64,000 nucleotides of DNA, from positions 12,437,690 to 12,501,689 of the forward strand of contig OZ038440.1 in NCBI GenBank assembly GCA_964036275.1, in the 5' to 3' direction. The translations under genes were made by a program, and so were the position numbers. Positions 53,552 to 64,000 of the stretch are shown one piece after another. Numbering within the stretch: the stretch's first letter is position 1; each line of letters opens with the position of its first letter. A model generated the notes under the pieces. The model made no database searches, was not told where the DNA came from, and saw nothing but the letters and a program-made list of their open reading frames with translations. The DNA is from Litoditis marina. Taxonomy: Eukaryota > Nematoda > Chromadorea > Rhabditida > Rhabditidae.

Positions 53552-56500
53552 TCAGTCAAAAACCGTGTAGATGTATCTCTTGGTGGACGGGGCGGCTAAT
53601 CTGCGACCAGCCTCATCGTATTCACAAGTGGTCACGTCACTGTCCTCTTCTGAATCCGACTCATCTTCGTCTGAAACAAAAATGATAGTAAGGTCGACAT
53701 GTAAAACGTAGAGAACCGTTACTGAATGTACATAATACAAATGACAGCAGAGGTTGTTAATGAAAATAATCTTTTTTTTGAAAACTGGCTATCCGTTTAG
53801 CTAGCTGCATCGAAATGTAAACAATTTAACTCTTGGTCGCGAAACACCAAACGCTTTTTGGATCTGCAGTTTTCAAGCTGAGCGTCACAGTACATTTTAC
53901 ACCAGATGTGTAGGAAATATGAGTTATCAGTGATTTACATGTAACGTGTTGTTTGGTATCTCACCGTCCGAATTCAATGGCTGATCGTAGACTCTGTTTC
54001 CGGTTTGAACGTATTTGTCAAAACGTAGTGGATACGTTTGGGTGATTCTGGAAAATTTGAATGAACTCATTTGTAAATAGCTCAAACGTTCCATAAAATG
54101 ACTTTGATCTGGGGAAAACAAATGAAAGAGAGATGCAAAGATAAGTATGTTTGGTTCTGATGAGGTCCATGCGAAAGTTTCGATTATTATGAATTGAAAT
54201 CGGCCGCAAACCGATTTTCTTGTGTATACCACAAATCACCAACTTCCTTGAAATAGTCACTATTAAAAGAGGAAGTTTTCGTTTTAAAAAAGTTTAAAGA
54301 ACTGTTAGTTTCCCACCTGTTGGTCATGCTGCTTTTTTGTTTCCAACGATCTTTAAGCATCGACTTTTTATGTTCGTCCATGAATAGAAAAACAACTCGA
54401 TCTTGGAGTGGTTGTGCTTCAACTAGTCTGAAATCATGTTCGGCATTCATAGGAACATACAGTAAGCGCAGTCGATCGCTCAAATTGTTTTCAATACAAA
54501 ACCACTCTGAAGTTTATCTATTTTTAACACTGAAATCGAGCCAAAAGTTGAGTAGTTGGAAAACTCAATGTTGCTTCCTTTTTGAATGAGTTGAACAATA
54601 TAGAAGACACCCACCTTTTTACCCCTTCCTCTTCATCTGGAATGAGTGTCATGGTGGCAACATCAGGATCTATTTGGCAGATACGGTATTGAGCGTCGAT
54701 AGAACGAATCATACGATCGAACACTAACCGCACTTTGGCCTGAAATAACATAGTTTATCTTTTGGGAATAAAAGACGATTGGTGTGAAAAATATCTAAAT
54801 TCCTAATTGATAAAAGATTATCAACAGCACTAACCTAAAAAAAACGAGCTCATGATCATCCAATTTGCATTTTCACGTGAAACGTTAAAATTTGGTGCAT
54901 GAACTTTATGAGTGTTTCATTTGCGAAGTGTATGTGTTCTACGTGGGTCTCAACACACGTTTCAACGTGAAACTTGCACACGTGTTTACTGTTAGTGTGT
55001 AATATAAGTTTTCAATTACCTGAACTATTGCCACACACAAGCCAACAACTGAGAGGCCAATCAAAGTTAGTGCCAGATTGAAAATGATGAAATTGGGAGT
55101 TTTGGTCACAACGTCGCCCAGACCTGCAAATATTGATATGAAAATGACAACATACAAAACGGTTTGCAATGTCGAAAGAAAGCCGAACTAGGAAACGTTC
55201 TAGAAAAACAAGTTTTGTACAAGAAGAGAAGAGAGCATGTGAAATTACTTGCAGAAGCTGCAGTGTTTCAAGAAATTCAAGAAAAATCATCGAAATCATA
55301 ATGAAGACACATTGTTCCAACAGTTGAATACATCTATATATTATTTAAAATGTTATTCAACGAACCTATAGTGGTGAGAGAAGTGAAGAAGAAGTAAAAA
55401 GCACTGAAATAGGTCCATTCGTACTCCCACAACCTGAAACGTAAAGATTCGTTTGATGTTAGGATTTCTATTCTACTTCCGATCAGGCACTACCAAAGTA
55501 CGTAGGCTAGAACATCCTGGCACCTTCATCCCATCCTGCGTCTCCTCAAACATACGCTATTTCTCTGCTCTTACATCCCAACGGGATACGAGTGGCGCGA
55601 AATAGTAAGGCAGAGCGAGAGACGCAGGATGGAATGAAGGTGCTAGGATCTTACGTACTTAGAAACAAAATTTCATCTGCTACGGAGTGCGGGCACAGAA
55701 AACATCATTTGCTGGTTCTGTAGGATTTATGTTCGTCACGGCTAACTTTATTGGTTGTGTTTCTGTTTCAGTTAGAAACAATAATTGCCCTACTTGAGAA
55801 ATTCAACTGCACTTGAAAATTGAAAACAAAATACAACACTTGACCTACCTAACGATAAACGCAGAGAGACTGATCCATATGAAGAAGAACAGTATAGCTG
55901 CCTTCATTGGCACCGTCTGAGCCTGTTCTTGGTCGGACAGAGTTATGTCCAACGGATGGAGGGGATGGTTCGATTCTATCTGAATGGAAATATAAGTTAT
56001 TCATTGAATTTTTTCTAGGGTCGACATTAGGTTATTAAGTGAACTGTTGAAGGATTAGAAGATCAATTAAGGGGACCGTTCGTTGATCTACTGTGTCTGT
56101 AGTTTGATCTGGGACAAAATGGTTGCTGTGTTTTGAAAAGCAAGTCGGATTGGGTAATTGCGAAACGGAGACAAAATCTGACCTGATGATCTATTGTGTT
56201 CACAATGTTACTTCGATTGCTGAGGGTTCGATGTACACTGAGTAGTGGTACTGCGGACATGCTACCCAACGACATCTCACTACCGACTCGCCGAATTCTG
56301 AAATCGGAATTAGAAATTAACATTTTTTCCCGAAACTCTCTAACATTCACTAAGCGTTTGAAATCCACATTGTTCAAATGTATACGAGACTAGACGCCCG
56401 CGGGACATTCGATCTCGTAGACAAGTAACACGTATATAATTTTCAGATACACGAAATAATAATTTTTTTCCGCAATGCTGGCCAATGACAATGAGGTGAC

Positions 56501-59500
56501 GAAGCATGGATCGTTCTTTTCAAGCCTGTAATTGTGTCTCGTATGCTTGTTGTCTATCAAGTACAAATGCACGTGCACTTCGCATGTACGTGCAAGAGTA
56601 CACGACGACCGTACCTTTCTCGTTGAGACCTTTTCTCCGCTTGTCGCTGAAGACTCCTGAAATGCTCATAATTGTTCAGAAAAATTAGGTTTTTAACCGA
56701 GTGTGCTACGTATTTCAAGTTTTGGACTATATCCCGGAAAAGCCACGATCTGTGAGCTTTGAAGCCGACTTCCAATCGCACAAGAACTTGCGATCGGACA
56801 ACTCTTTGCTTGTTGGTAAAGATTAAATACCTAAGGTGTCAATAACGTGTTTATATACTGTCTTCACTCACTTTTGACAGAATTTCTCGTTCAGCCAGTT
56901 CCAGCCATATTCAATCCATGTGAAATACAGAAATCCCCACTCGAACAGAATTGTGAAAACCAGTGGAATTCCAAGGAAAGCGTAGATCATCGAGACAATT
57001 CTTCCAGATGTTGTCTTTGGATGAAAATTTCCGTAACCTTGAAAATGATTTTTTTGTAAAGAAAATCGTGCGAATGCGATGCGTTTTGCGTTTTGTTCTT
57101 GAATGGTTATTTACAACTTTTCTTGTAAGAAAAACTACACACCGTGGGATTACATTTTCTCCTGTTTAGATGTACCCTATTAAAACATAATTTACTTGTC
57201 AAATAGTTAACCCCAGGACCATTAGGACCAACTATCTGCTTGAATCCTTTTTATGAGTAATCATCAATCAACCTTCTTCACACTCTTTTTTTCCCATTTT
57301 ACGACAGCGAGGAAGATCTTTTCAACACACCCTCGTGTAAAGTGAGAGCTTTGCAACAGCTGTTAGCGCATACGAGTTTTTGCATGATACGCAGATATAT
57401 ACTGAAAAATGTCTAGTTCGCACAAAGTGCAACCACAACGAAAAAAAAATTATTATTTTTTGAATACAACAAGCAATTTGTTGTTTTCACAAACAAAATT
57501 AAGAACATCAGAATGTTTTTGTACAGAAAAACAGAGCAAATCAAATGCGTTTTGTATTTTGTTCACTATTAATAACACATTTCAGGAAAATAACAACGTA
57601 GTACACGTAAACATGAACTTTTTCGGAAACGTATTAGTTGTTCTAGAAAAGTGCCATTTGTTCTAGGAACGTACCAATCGTTGTATACAAACTGGCCGCG
57701 TAGTAAACACCTCCCCATAAATTCCATTTAGTGTCTGTCATTTGTGGCTGCTGAATGGAAACCCCTAGTTTCCGCTCGTACCTGAAGTAGCAAATGCCAT
57801 ATACTAGAAGAAAATGGATTAATAACGTAATACTTGAAAATACTGTGCACGTCTCACTGTATTCTGCCGAAGTTCAAAATAACTCTCACTGGACATAATA
57901 GTTGAGCAGACTATTACAGAAAAGGTCAGTGAAGTAAGGGTTTCACCCTTCACATCTTCAAGTCGTTCAAGAAAACTCTGCACATTGATAAAAAATTTAA
58001 AAAAAAAACTTCGAGATTGAATTTAATACATAATTTTCGAGTTTGATGACACCCAGATTTAAATCTGAATGTATATTGTTCCAAAACATGGTCTTAGCAA
58101 AAACATCATACCATGCTAAGGCGTCTCTGAAATATCGAAGTTTGTAGTTCTGTGACGTTTGACCCTTGGCAGTCGAGTGAATTGCTCGGTCTCGCTCAAT
58201 ATCTCGGAACCTAAATTTATGGTTTTTATTGAATCATTGAGTTCGAAAAAGTGTGTTGCGCCGAACGGAAAATAAAACTAACATCCCATGAAAACATAGA
58301 TATTAAAGATCCACTTCAATGAGAATCAGATAGCTTTGAACATATATTTGGAGTGGACGTTCTTATTGTAACGAAGTAGTGTAAGGTTGTTTTCAAAAAA
58401 AGGATAAGAATAAGATTATTCATCGAACCGTCTGATTCAAAGTATAAAAAGTGTCAAACTATAGAAAGTCAGTGGAATTCAAACTATCGTTGTCTTCATG
58501 GTTATATTTATACATACTTGTGTGAAGATAAAGTCGAAAATGTTGAGCCCCAATTAACTTTCACCTCCATATTCTCATACGTAGTAAAGCAAAAAGTCAA
58601 GTATTTTACCTATGGAATAGATGTCCCTGATATTCTCGTATTCGTCGAAAAGTCTCCATATTGCGTTCATATTCTGATATCAACACGGTCCGATCGTGTC
58701 CGCCTAAAATACCATAATTCACCTTTCGAACCAGTTTGAGACGTAGGCTATGTTCTACATAACAAAATAAAACAGATAAAATAGCAACCTTACAATTTGC
58801 ACAAATAACTACAAAAAATTGATAAATTTTTCATTTATTCTATCAATTTTGTTGCGTAACAGTGTGTTTTGCAGAAGTGAGCTGTGATCACATTCATCAA
58901 CAGTGTAGAAAAACAATTCTTAGTCTCGTAAATGTGTGAACAACATCCAATATAAACGAGAGGGTGAAGTTTTGGGAAGATCCGCTGAATCCCAATTTTC
59001 AGACAGCGCATCTCAAAAACTTTAATACTTCCGTAAACATAGATATGTGAATAATTGAGGTCTGCAAGTCGAGTTACTTCTTAAAGTGTCATATGGTTCT
59101 GCATACCTTCAATAGCACTGAACAACAGTCCTCCGAGTAATGAATAGGCGAACAATACAATAAGCCACATGATATGTCGCCAAAGCGTCTTTTTGCGATG
59201 GTCCTCTTTCGAAATAATTATTTTCGGTTTCGGAGGTTCTTGAGGAATCAGCACCACTCCGCCCTGAAATATATTTTGTTTTTGTGAGGAGAAATGCTCT
59301 TTTCAAAAATAATATGTAATCAAATATGGAATATTTGATTACATATTATTTTTGATAATTACTTACACCAAACACAAAAACTCATAATTTTCTAAAATAG
59401 GATATACTTTTCAAACTTTTCAGAGCATTCCAATACCTTAAAGTTCTAACCCGCTGTGTTGGTTTTCGGGCAAACTTCGTAAATTATGGCCTGTATTGAA

Positions 59501-60118
59501 TTCAAACTACAAACTAGCGTCCCTATATAGCTAGGTGCATTTTCCCTTACGAGTTGTATTCACGTTTTACGTGATACTTTAGTTTATCAATAGTCAGTCA
59601 AGCGCACTGGTTTTTGTTTTTGAACCCCCAATTTATTGATTATTGTTCTTCACGATTTTTCCATTTTTCCAAGTTACGAGTATGAGTATTTTCGAACCTC
59701 GTCGTCTTCTTCCTCTCTCTTCTTTTTCTTTTTCTTCTTCTTGTCTGCTTTCTCGATAATAACGTTTCCAGGTTCATTCTCTTTCTGAAAAAAAACACAC
59801 GCATGAAAGTGCTTTCGCTGTTTTCCTTTCAATGTGACGCAGTTGTGTTCTTAACTTTGGAGAAAAGTTGTCTACCGGGTTGCGTGAAACTTTCGTTACA
59901 AGCGATTTTTCACATACGAATACAATGATTCTTATATTTCGCTGTTTTATAGTTACAAACACAGCATTTCTGACCTTCAATTTATTGATTGTTGGAAGAC
60001 TTCTGGATACAGCGTTCGTCAGCCTGTTATTAGTAACACTCCATTTGTTCTCCGCACTTTTGCTGCGTTTTTCCTTAGCCTTTGCGATTTTCGCCTTCGG
60101 GTCCTCGATTCCCGGCAT
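53552..60118 (-). CDS. TWK-type two-pore-domain (K2P) potassium channel, 583 aa
   Basis: Sixteen exons on the complement: 59975-60118, 59698-59784, 59107-59263, 58610-58703, 58112-58210, 57675-57781, 56872-57037, 56615-56656, 56183-56297, 55849-55979, 55366-55433, 55020-55123, 54615-54739, 54317-54427, 53965-54047 and 53552-53670. They total 1752 nt and every phase fits. The cytosolic N terminus carries a Lys-rich stretch in exon 2, then a Glu/Asp-rich one (residues about 62-77). TM1 is about 108-127. The extracellular cap is about 130-210. P1 has filter TTIGYGN at 227-233. TM2 is about 245-265 (YAFLGIPLVFTILFEWGFLY). A basic loop follows. TM3 is about 362-380, P2 has filter TTIGLGD at 401-407, and TM4 is about 414-437. 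The tail ends in an acidic DEDESDSEEDSD (545-556). The paired GYG/GLG filters define a K2P leak channel that sets resting potential. The ATG is preceded by TCTTTCAG, a likely trans-splice site. I cannot assign a particular twk number. Confidence 0.93.
55490..55675. repeat. CCTGCGTCTC-family inverted-repeat element, copy 6 (intron 10 of the K2P gene)
   Basis: CATCCTGCGTCTCCTCAAAC on the left and GCGAGAGACGCAGGATGGAA on the right, central ATCCCAACGGGATACGAG, flanks ACGTAGGCTAGAACATCCTG / CTAGGATCTTACGTACTTAG. Confidence 0.85.
59304..59354. repeat. Perfect 23-bp-arm hairpin in intron 2 of the K2P gene
   Basis: Arms CAAAAATAATATGTAATCAA+ATA and its exact reverse complement flank the 5-base loop TGGAA. 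It is AT-rich, so it may be a small foldback element or a cruciform-prone site. Confidence 0.9.
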
Positions 60119-62685
60119 ACTGAAAGAGATCACATATGTGAACATCATGAAATGGAGTGCCAATACACTACGAATGGTCCAAAAAACCATTCAAACAGCT
60201 GGAGAGTTGAAGAAAACATAGTGCTAGTCCGGGATTCATAGTGCTAGTCCGGGATTTGCCAGTTCGTATCACTTTGTAAGCAAACATGCTGCGATACAAT
60301 ACAATAATTTATTACGGGATCAGAATCGGTACAATACAGTACACAGTACATGCTGCGTTTTCTGTCAAATATACAAAAAGGGTGTATTATTTTGCAGTGT
60401 AAAAAATAGTTGCATGCACGTGAGAAGAGAAGAACAGGCCGCCGACCGAACTAAGATAAATGAACCCTCTAAGAAAACACTCGGACAGCAAATGATTGCA
60501 GAAAAGTACTAGATGTTGGCAACATTTCACGTTTAGCGAATTTCAATCATTTGGTTTAATAATAATGGTTTGTTTCTACAGATTCTAACAAACCAGAGCA
60601 CACAACGTGTTTAGAATTTTCAACATTGTACACCATTCATTTGGAAAATTATAGGAGCAGGAGATGTATGTATCATTTGAACATTGAAGCATTTATCAGT
60701 AGGCGAGTCAAAATTTAATTTTGCTATTCGCAAAAGGTTGATGTCATATTTCAGACATACTTGTTTCAACTAGCGTAGCCCTTTCTCAGTGAAGACATGA
60801 GCATGACAAAAGAATGTGAAACTGAATAATAGACTCACAATCTCAGAAACGTTAAACTACACTTTTCTTACATATGTGAAATGTGATCGTGGAATTCAAA
60901 CATTGTTTGCTCAACTTCGAACTTCAAACAAACAAACATCAAACTATACACTACATTTTATTTTTATCTTCCATGTCTCCATTTTCTCGTAATTGGAGTG
61001 CCACAGCAGATATCAATGAGACACGCGTTCAATCGCAAATAAACATTCGATTCTATTCTATTCTGTTCTATTCTAACTTTATAAACAAAAAAAGGGCAGT
61101 CGAAGCTAATATTTTGAAGCGTTTTAAGGAGGAAAAGAAAGAAGTGCTGTAGCAACCGTCTGCAACGTACTGAAACTGTAAAATGGAATGACAGAAGACG
61201 ATGATTCGAGTTGTGCACATTCAACACCTCAGTAATATCTCGCAGTTGGTTGGAGGAAATCAAAAAACAAGATCAATCATGCCGCGATCGGGCCTCCGCT
61301 GTAGTCCAGCCGCCTATGTCAGCTCGAGGAATTCCCAGAGAAATGAGAATAATTTCCCAGAGAAATGAGAAGTTGAACTATTCCACGAGATTTGACGTAG
61401 TGTAAAACGCTAGTGCATAATAGTGCAAGTTGGTGTAATAACAACTAAATCATTTTCTCTTCGGAGATGATATTTCCAGTACTTTAGTGTTTTGCTAAAA
61501 ATGTTTCTAAAAATGATGCGAAGTTCATTTATACCCACTGTTACGTGGAAGAACTGTCAGAACTTGACTTTTTCACATTTAGAATATGCCACAACGGTAA
61601 TGTTCTCTTCTGAGCTGTCTCCATGAATTCAAGTCTAATCCAAACTTTAGATTCAAACCAGAAGAGTTCACAAGAACAAAAATGTTTCTAAATGTTTCTG
61701 TTTGCCAAAATAACCATGTGGGAAAGTTAGCTTATGGGACCTTTTTTGCATCAGAGGTTAGATGAGACGCGTTCTCAAGACGTTCTTCTCTTCTATCGCG
61801 TACCAGGAAGATTACCAGATATTGACTGCATTTTCAAGTCCAGAGTATAATTTTTTGAAAGTTCGTGAAGGTGCATCTAAACTAAGAGGGTGGAAAAATT
61901 CAAGATTACCTGAGATTATTACGGAGAATTACATGTGAGTAGATTATAAAACAGTTATATAGGATCTGAGGATGAATATCGAAAAAAAAAACATAAAACG
62001 AATAATGGCAGCCATTCGCATGCTCATAATTTTTGAAGATATTTGAGCCAGCGAATATTACAATGGCAAGGCGTAGACAGATGGCCGACAAGTTGAAGAG
62101 AGAATAAGAGAAAAAAGAGAGAAAGAGAGAAAAGAAGAGGACGTGCGAGAAAGAGTCAAAAAGTAATAGCGACATGAACTGCGTGAGTTCCTGAACATTT
62201 TGTGTGTTTGTGTTTGCTAGGTTTTCATAATTATTATCCGAACTCTGTAGCTACATAATACACAGTTCGTTCCGTACTTGCTTTTATAAATCCTGGAAAA
62301 CGTTAGAATAGAAGAAGCGATAAATGTAGAATTTGATGCCGACAGCTTATATTCCAATTTTCAGCATACAATCAAGCACAGTTATGAAGTACATTTTCTC
62401 CTTTCTGCTTTCTACGCATCATAAACTCAGCACATTTTTCTGGAATAGGGAATCAAACCCGAATGCGAAACTTCATTCACCGTTTTCATTTTCGTAAAAC
62501 AACGCACTGAACTTTTTTATAAAGTATTTCGTTGGGACCTTCGACATCATATGTTGAACATTTCATAATTGAATACATTGTTATCATTATTATTTATTAG
62601 ACACTATTGCTTATTAGACTGTTTGTCAGTTACATTTTTGGTGAACAGGTTTGAGGCAATAACATTTGCATAACCTCATTAAAAT
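60119..62685. other. Intergenic region upstream of the K2P gene
   Basis: It is expected to contain the K2P promoter. A 20-bp tandem duplication (TAGTGCTAGTCCGGGATT) lies at about 60220-60258, and a purine-rich AGAGAGAA tract at 62090-62160. A signal-peptide-like start (MKYIFSFLLS) follows a good TTTTCAG at about 62365-62385, but no downstream exons continue it. Open frames of 80-100 codons at 60883-61405 are not supported. Confidence 0.45.
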
Positions 62686-62691
62686 TTTATT
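62686..62691 (-). terminator. Poly(A) signal of the ShKT-domain gene
   Basis: TTTATT on the + strand, 38 bases beyond the TGA at 62729-62731. Confidence 0.6.
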
Positions 62692-62728
62692 ATTGATCAT
62701 AATTATTAATCAGCAAAATGTTTGTTAT

Positions 62729-63719
62729 TCAGCATTTTCCACATGTCTTGGGGCACTGTTCTGCCATGAGGGTGGCGTAGTTGGAGTGATTGCAGTATGC
62801 CGCGAGACGGCTACAGTCAGATACACCGGTATTCGGGTTCGACTTGTCCACACAGGCTGTAAGGAACCGAGAAACAGAACATACAAGTTATATTCACAAT
62901 ATACACCACAAACTGAATGAGAATCAATGTACAGTCACTATTCGCTTGATATTCAATTCAATTCAATTTTTTTGACTGTTTCATTTCCCATATATTGTAA
63001 GACTCTTGTGTTCTCTCTTAAACTGAACATTATCATCGGCGAGTAAAATAGTAATGTTATCTGAATGTAAAAGAAAAAAATCGAACACCTTCATCGATTT
63101 TCTGTTTTCTGGATTCTACTTGAAACTTTTAATCGAAAAACTTATTTTAAGTGCGAACACGCGTACTTTAATCGAGTATTTTGAGCTAATATAAGAACCG
63201 TTTCCAAAGTAAAACTCAATAAATTGCATAACTCACTGCTCGCCGAGCATTTTCCACAAGTGAGTGGGCACTGTTCTGTCATGAGGACCTCGTAATTGGG
63301 GTCTGTACAGTACAGAGCGAGGCGGGCACAGTCGGACACACCCGTGTTGGGGTTGGTCTTATCCACGCACGTAGTTGATTCCGGAACCACCTGTAATCAA
63401 GAAAAGACTTTTGCTTTTTGTCTCTAACTTATTTTCAGTTATTTCATGAGATTCCCGTTAGTAGTGACAACCTACAATACTCTCAGCAAACATTCGCTTG
63501 TTTAAAACCAGCTTGTACAGTTTAGGCTGCCCTATTCCGCTGTGTTTGTAGTTGATGCTTTTTCGTCGACATTCGTAATTCATGGCGTGTATCGATATCA
63601 AACTGAAAATGAAGATTTGATCATTTTCTATAAATGAAAAACACTGACACTAGCATCCGGGCAGCAGGAAACTCCACCGATACAGGTATTCCCTGAGGGG
63701 CACGTGTTGGAGACACAAG
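62729..63719 (-). CDS. ShKT-domain protein, 3' part (Cys-rich module plus two ShKT domains)
   Basis: Three exons on the complement continue from beyond the right edge: 63649-63719, 63237-63390 and 62729-62856 (TGA 62729-62731). Phases 0 and 1 agree. The first encodes a short module (CVSNTCPSG, CIGGVSCCPDAS) with the C-CP-C-CC pattern of Lustrin-type Cys-rich units. The second and third each encode one six-Cys ShKT domain (TTCVDK ... SDCARLALYC ... CPLTCGKC and TCVDK ... SDCSRLAAYC ... CPKTCGKC), and the protein ends right after the second. The two ShKT exons are similar enough to be an internal duplication. ShKT domains in nematode proteins are usually extracellular add-ons to enzymes or secreted proteins. 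They take their name from an anemone channel blocker, but this does not imply toxicity here. The N-terminal part is outside the window. Confidence 0.85.
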
Positions 63720-63799
63720 CTGAAAAAATGACGGAAGTAAAAATAAAATGTCAACTTGTCACTCTCAAAGTTGTCTCAAGGCGAGTATCCACTGTCCTT

Positions 63800-63968
63800 C
63801 AGTGGCTTGGAAATAAGTGTTTGAGCTGTGGTCATATTCACCAAGATCCCGGGAAGGTAAAAAAGCTTCCCGCGCCTTTGGACCCTCCTCATCAGCACAC
63901 TATTTTCGTGCTCTACCTTCCCGCGGGGAGGTATTTTAGCTTCCCGAGGATGGGTGAATACGGCCACT
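63800..63968. repeat. Inverted-repeat element with CAGTGGC ends
   Basis: Starts CAGTGGC and ends GGTGAATACGGCCACTG. Inner arms GGTCATATTCACC and GGTGAATACGGCC, then CCCGGGAAGGTAAAAAAGCT-type and AGGTATTTTAGCTTCCCG. Related to the palindrome at 41458-41575 (TGGCCGTATCCAC). It lies upstream of the last three ShKT-gene exons, inside the gene's next intron. Confidence 0.7.
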
Positions 63969-64000
63969 GAAGTCTAGACTACATCTCATGTGACAATTCT

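Noticed and set aside
57851..57977. Open stretch with plausible splice sites inside the K2P gene (SFLERLEDVKGE and following)
   Set aside because: Joining 58112 directly to 57781 restores Trp in ALAWYERKLG and the expected cap-to-pore sequence. Including this stretch would need a different donor and would push unrelated residues into the cap.
62365..62450. First exon of a secreted protein (MKYIFSFLLS)
   Set aside because: The acceptor is good, but no donor and following exon could be found before the - strand ShKT gene.

Overview
This is nuclear DNA of a nematode, most likely a rhabditid. The evidence is AT-rich sequence, many short exons bounded by TTTCAG-type acceptors and GTAAGT/GTGAGT-type donors, likely spliced-leader acceptors a few bases before start codons, and gene families expanded in worms: divergent Cys-loop channels, a TWK two-pore potassium channel, ShKT-domain and Ly-6/GPI proteins. 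Almost no open frame longer than one exon is a whole gene, so the genes below were assembled by hand from splice signals, reading-frame phase and comparison between paralogues in the window. I checked exon phases arithmetically. No transcript data or database search was available.

Left part (1-33 kb). A same-strand array of Cys-loop ligand-gated ion channel genes runs along the + strand: A (1-1307, 3' end only), B (4362-12377, probably decaying), C (17242-21651, intact, 366 aa) and D (22289-27263, complete except for one in-frame TGA). Two relic-like exons of a fifth copy follow at 29.7 and 31.4 kb. B, C and D share almost the same exon lengths (45, 110, 46, 66, 132, 69, 129 and 94 nt), so the array arose by tandem duplication. 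Two unrelated genes sit between channel genes: a small NTF2-like (SnoaL/DUF4440-like) gene at 2346-4058 (+), and an unrecognised single-pass membrane protein at 12765-15756 (-). Gene B also holds a 1.3-kb array of about 25-bp repeats and a 1.1-kb mobile element. A tRNA-Asn(GTT) gene lies at 28171-28243.

Middle part (32-48 kb). A segmental duplication (about 32.36-36.54 and 37.77-43.21 kb) carries two paralogous Ly-6/uPAR-type GPI-anchored genes on the - strand. The two copies differ by clean insertions of different repeats, so each copy gives the empty site for the other's insertions. A 209-bp non-coding block is identical between the copies although the coding exons have diverged. The rest is repeat-rich, with an AATTC-type low-complexity tract, small inverted-repeat elements, and an isolated coding-like last exon that has a broken inverted copy 10 kb away.

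Right part (48-64 kb). A 12-exon Cys-rich, probably secreted protein gene (48340-53048, +) converges on a complete 16-exon TWK-type K2P channel gene (53552-60118, -, 583 aa). At the right edge is the 3' end of a - strand gene with a Lustrin-like Cys-rich module and two ShKT domains (62729-63719 and beyond).

No operon is evident, since same-strand neighbours are roughly a kilobase apart. The most interesting points are the tRNA-like/hairpin composite element with a paralogous empty site, the hyper-conserved block upstream of the Ly-6 genes, the decay of channel genes B and D, and two genes (12.8-15.8 and 48.3-53.0 kb) whose families I cannot name.
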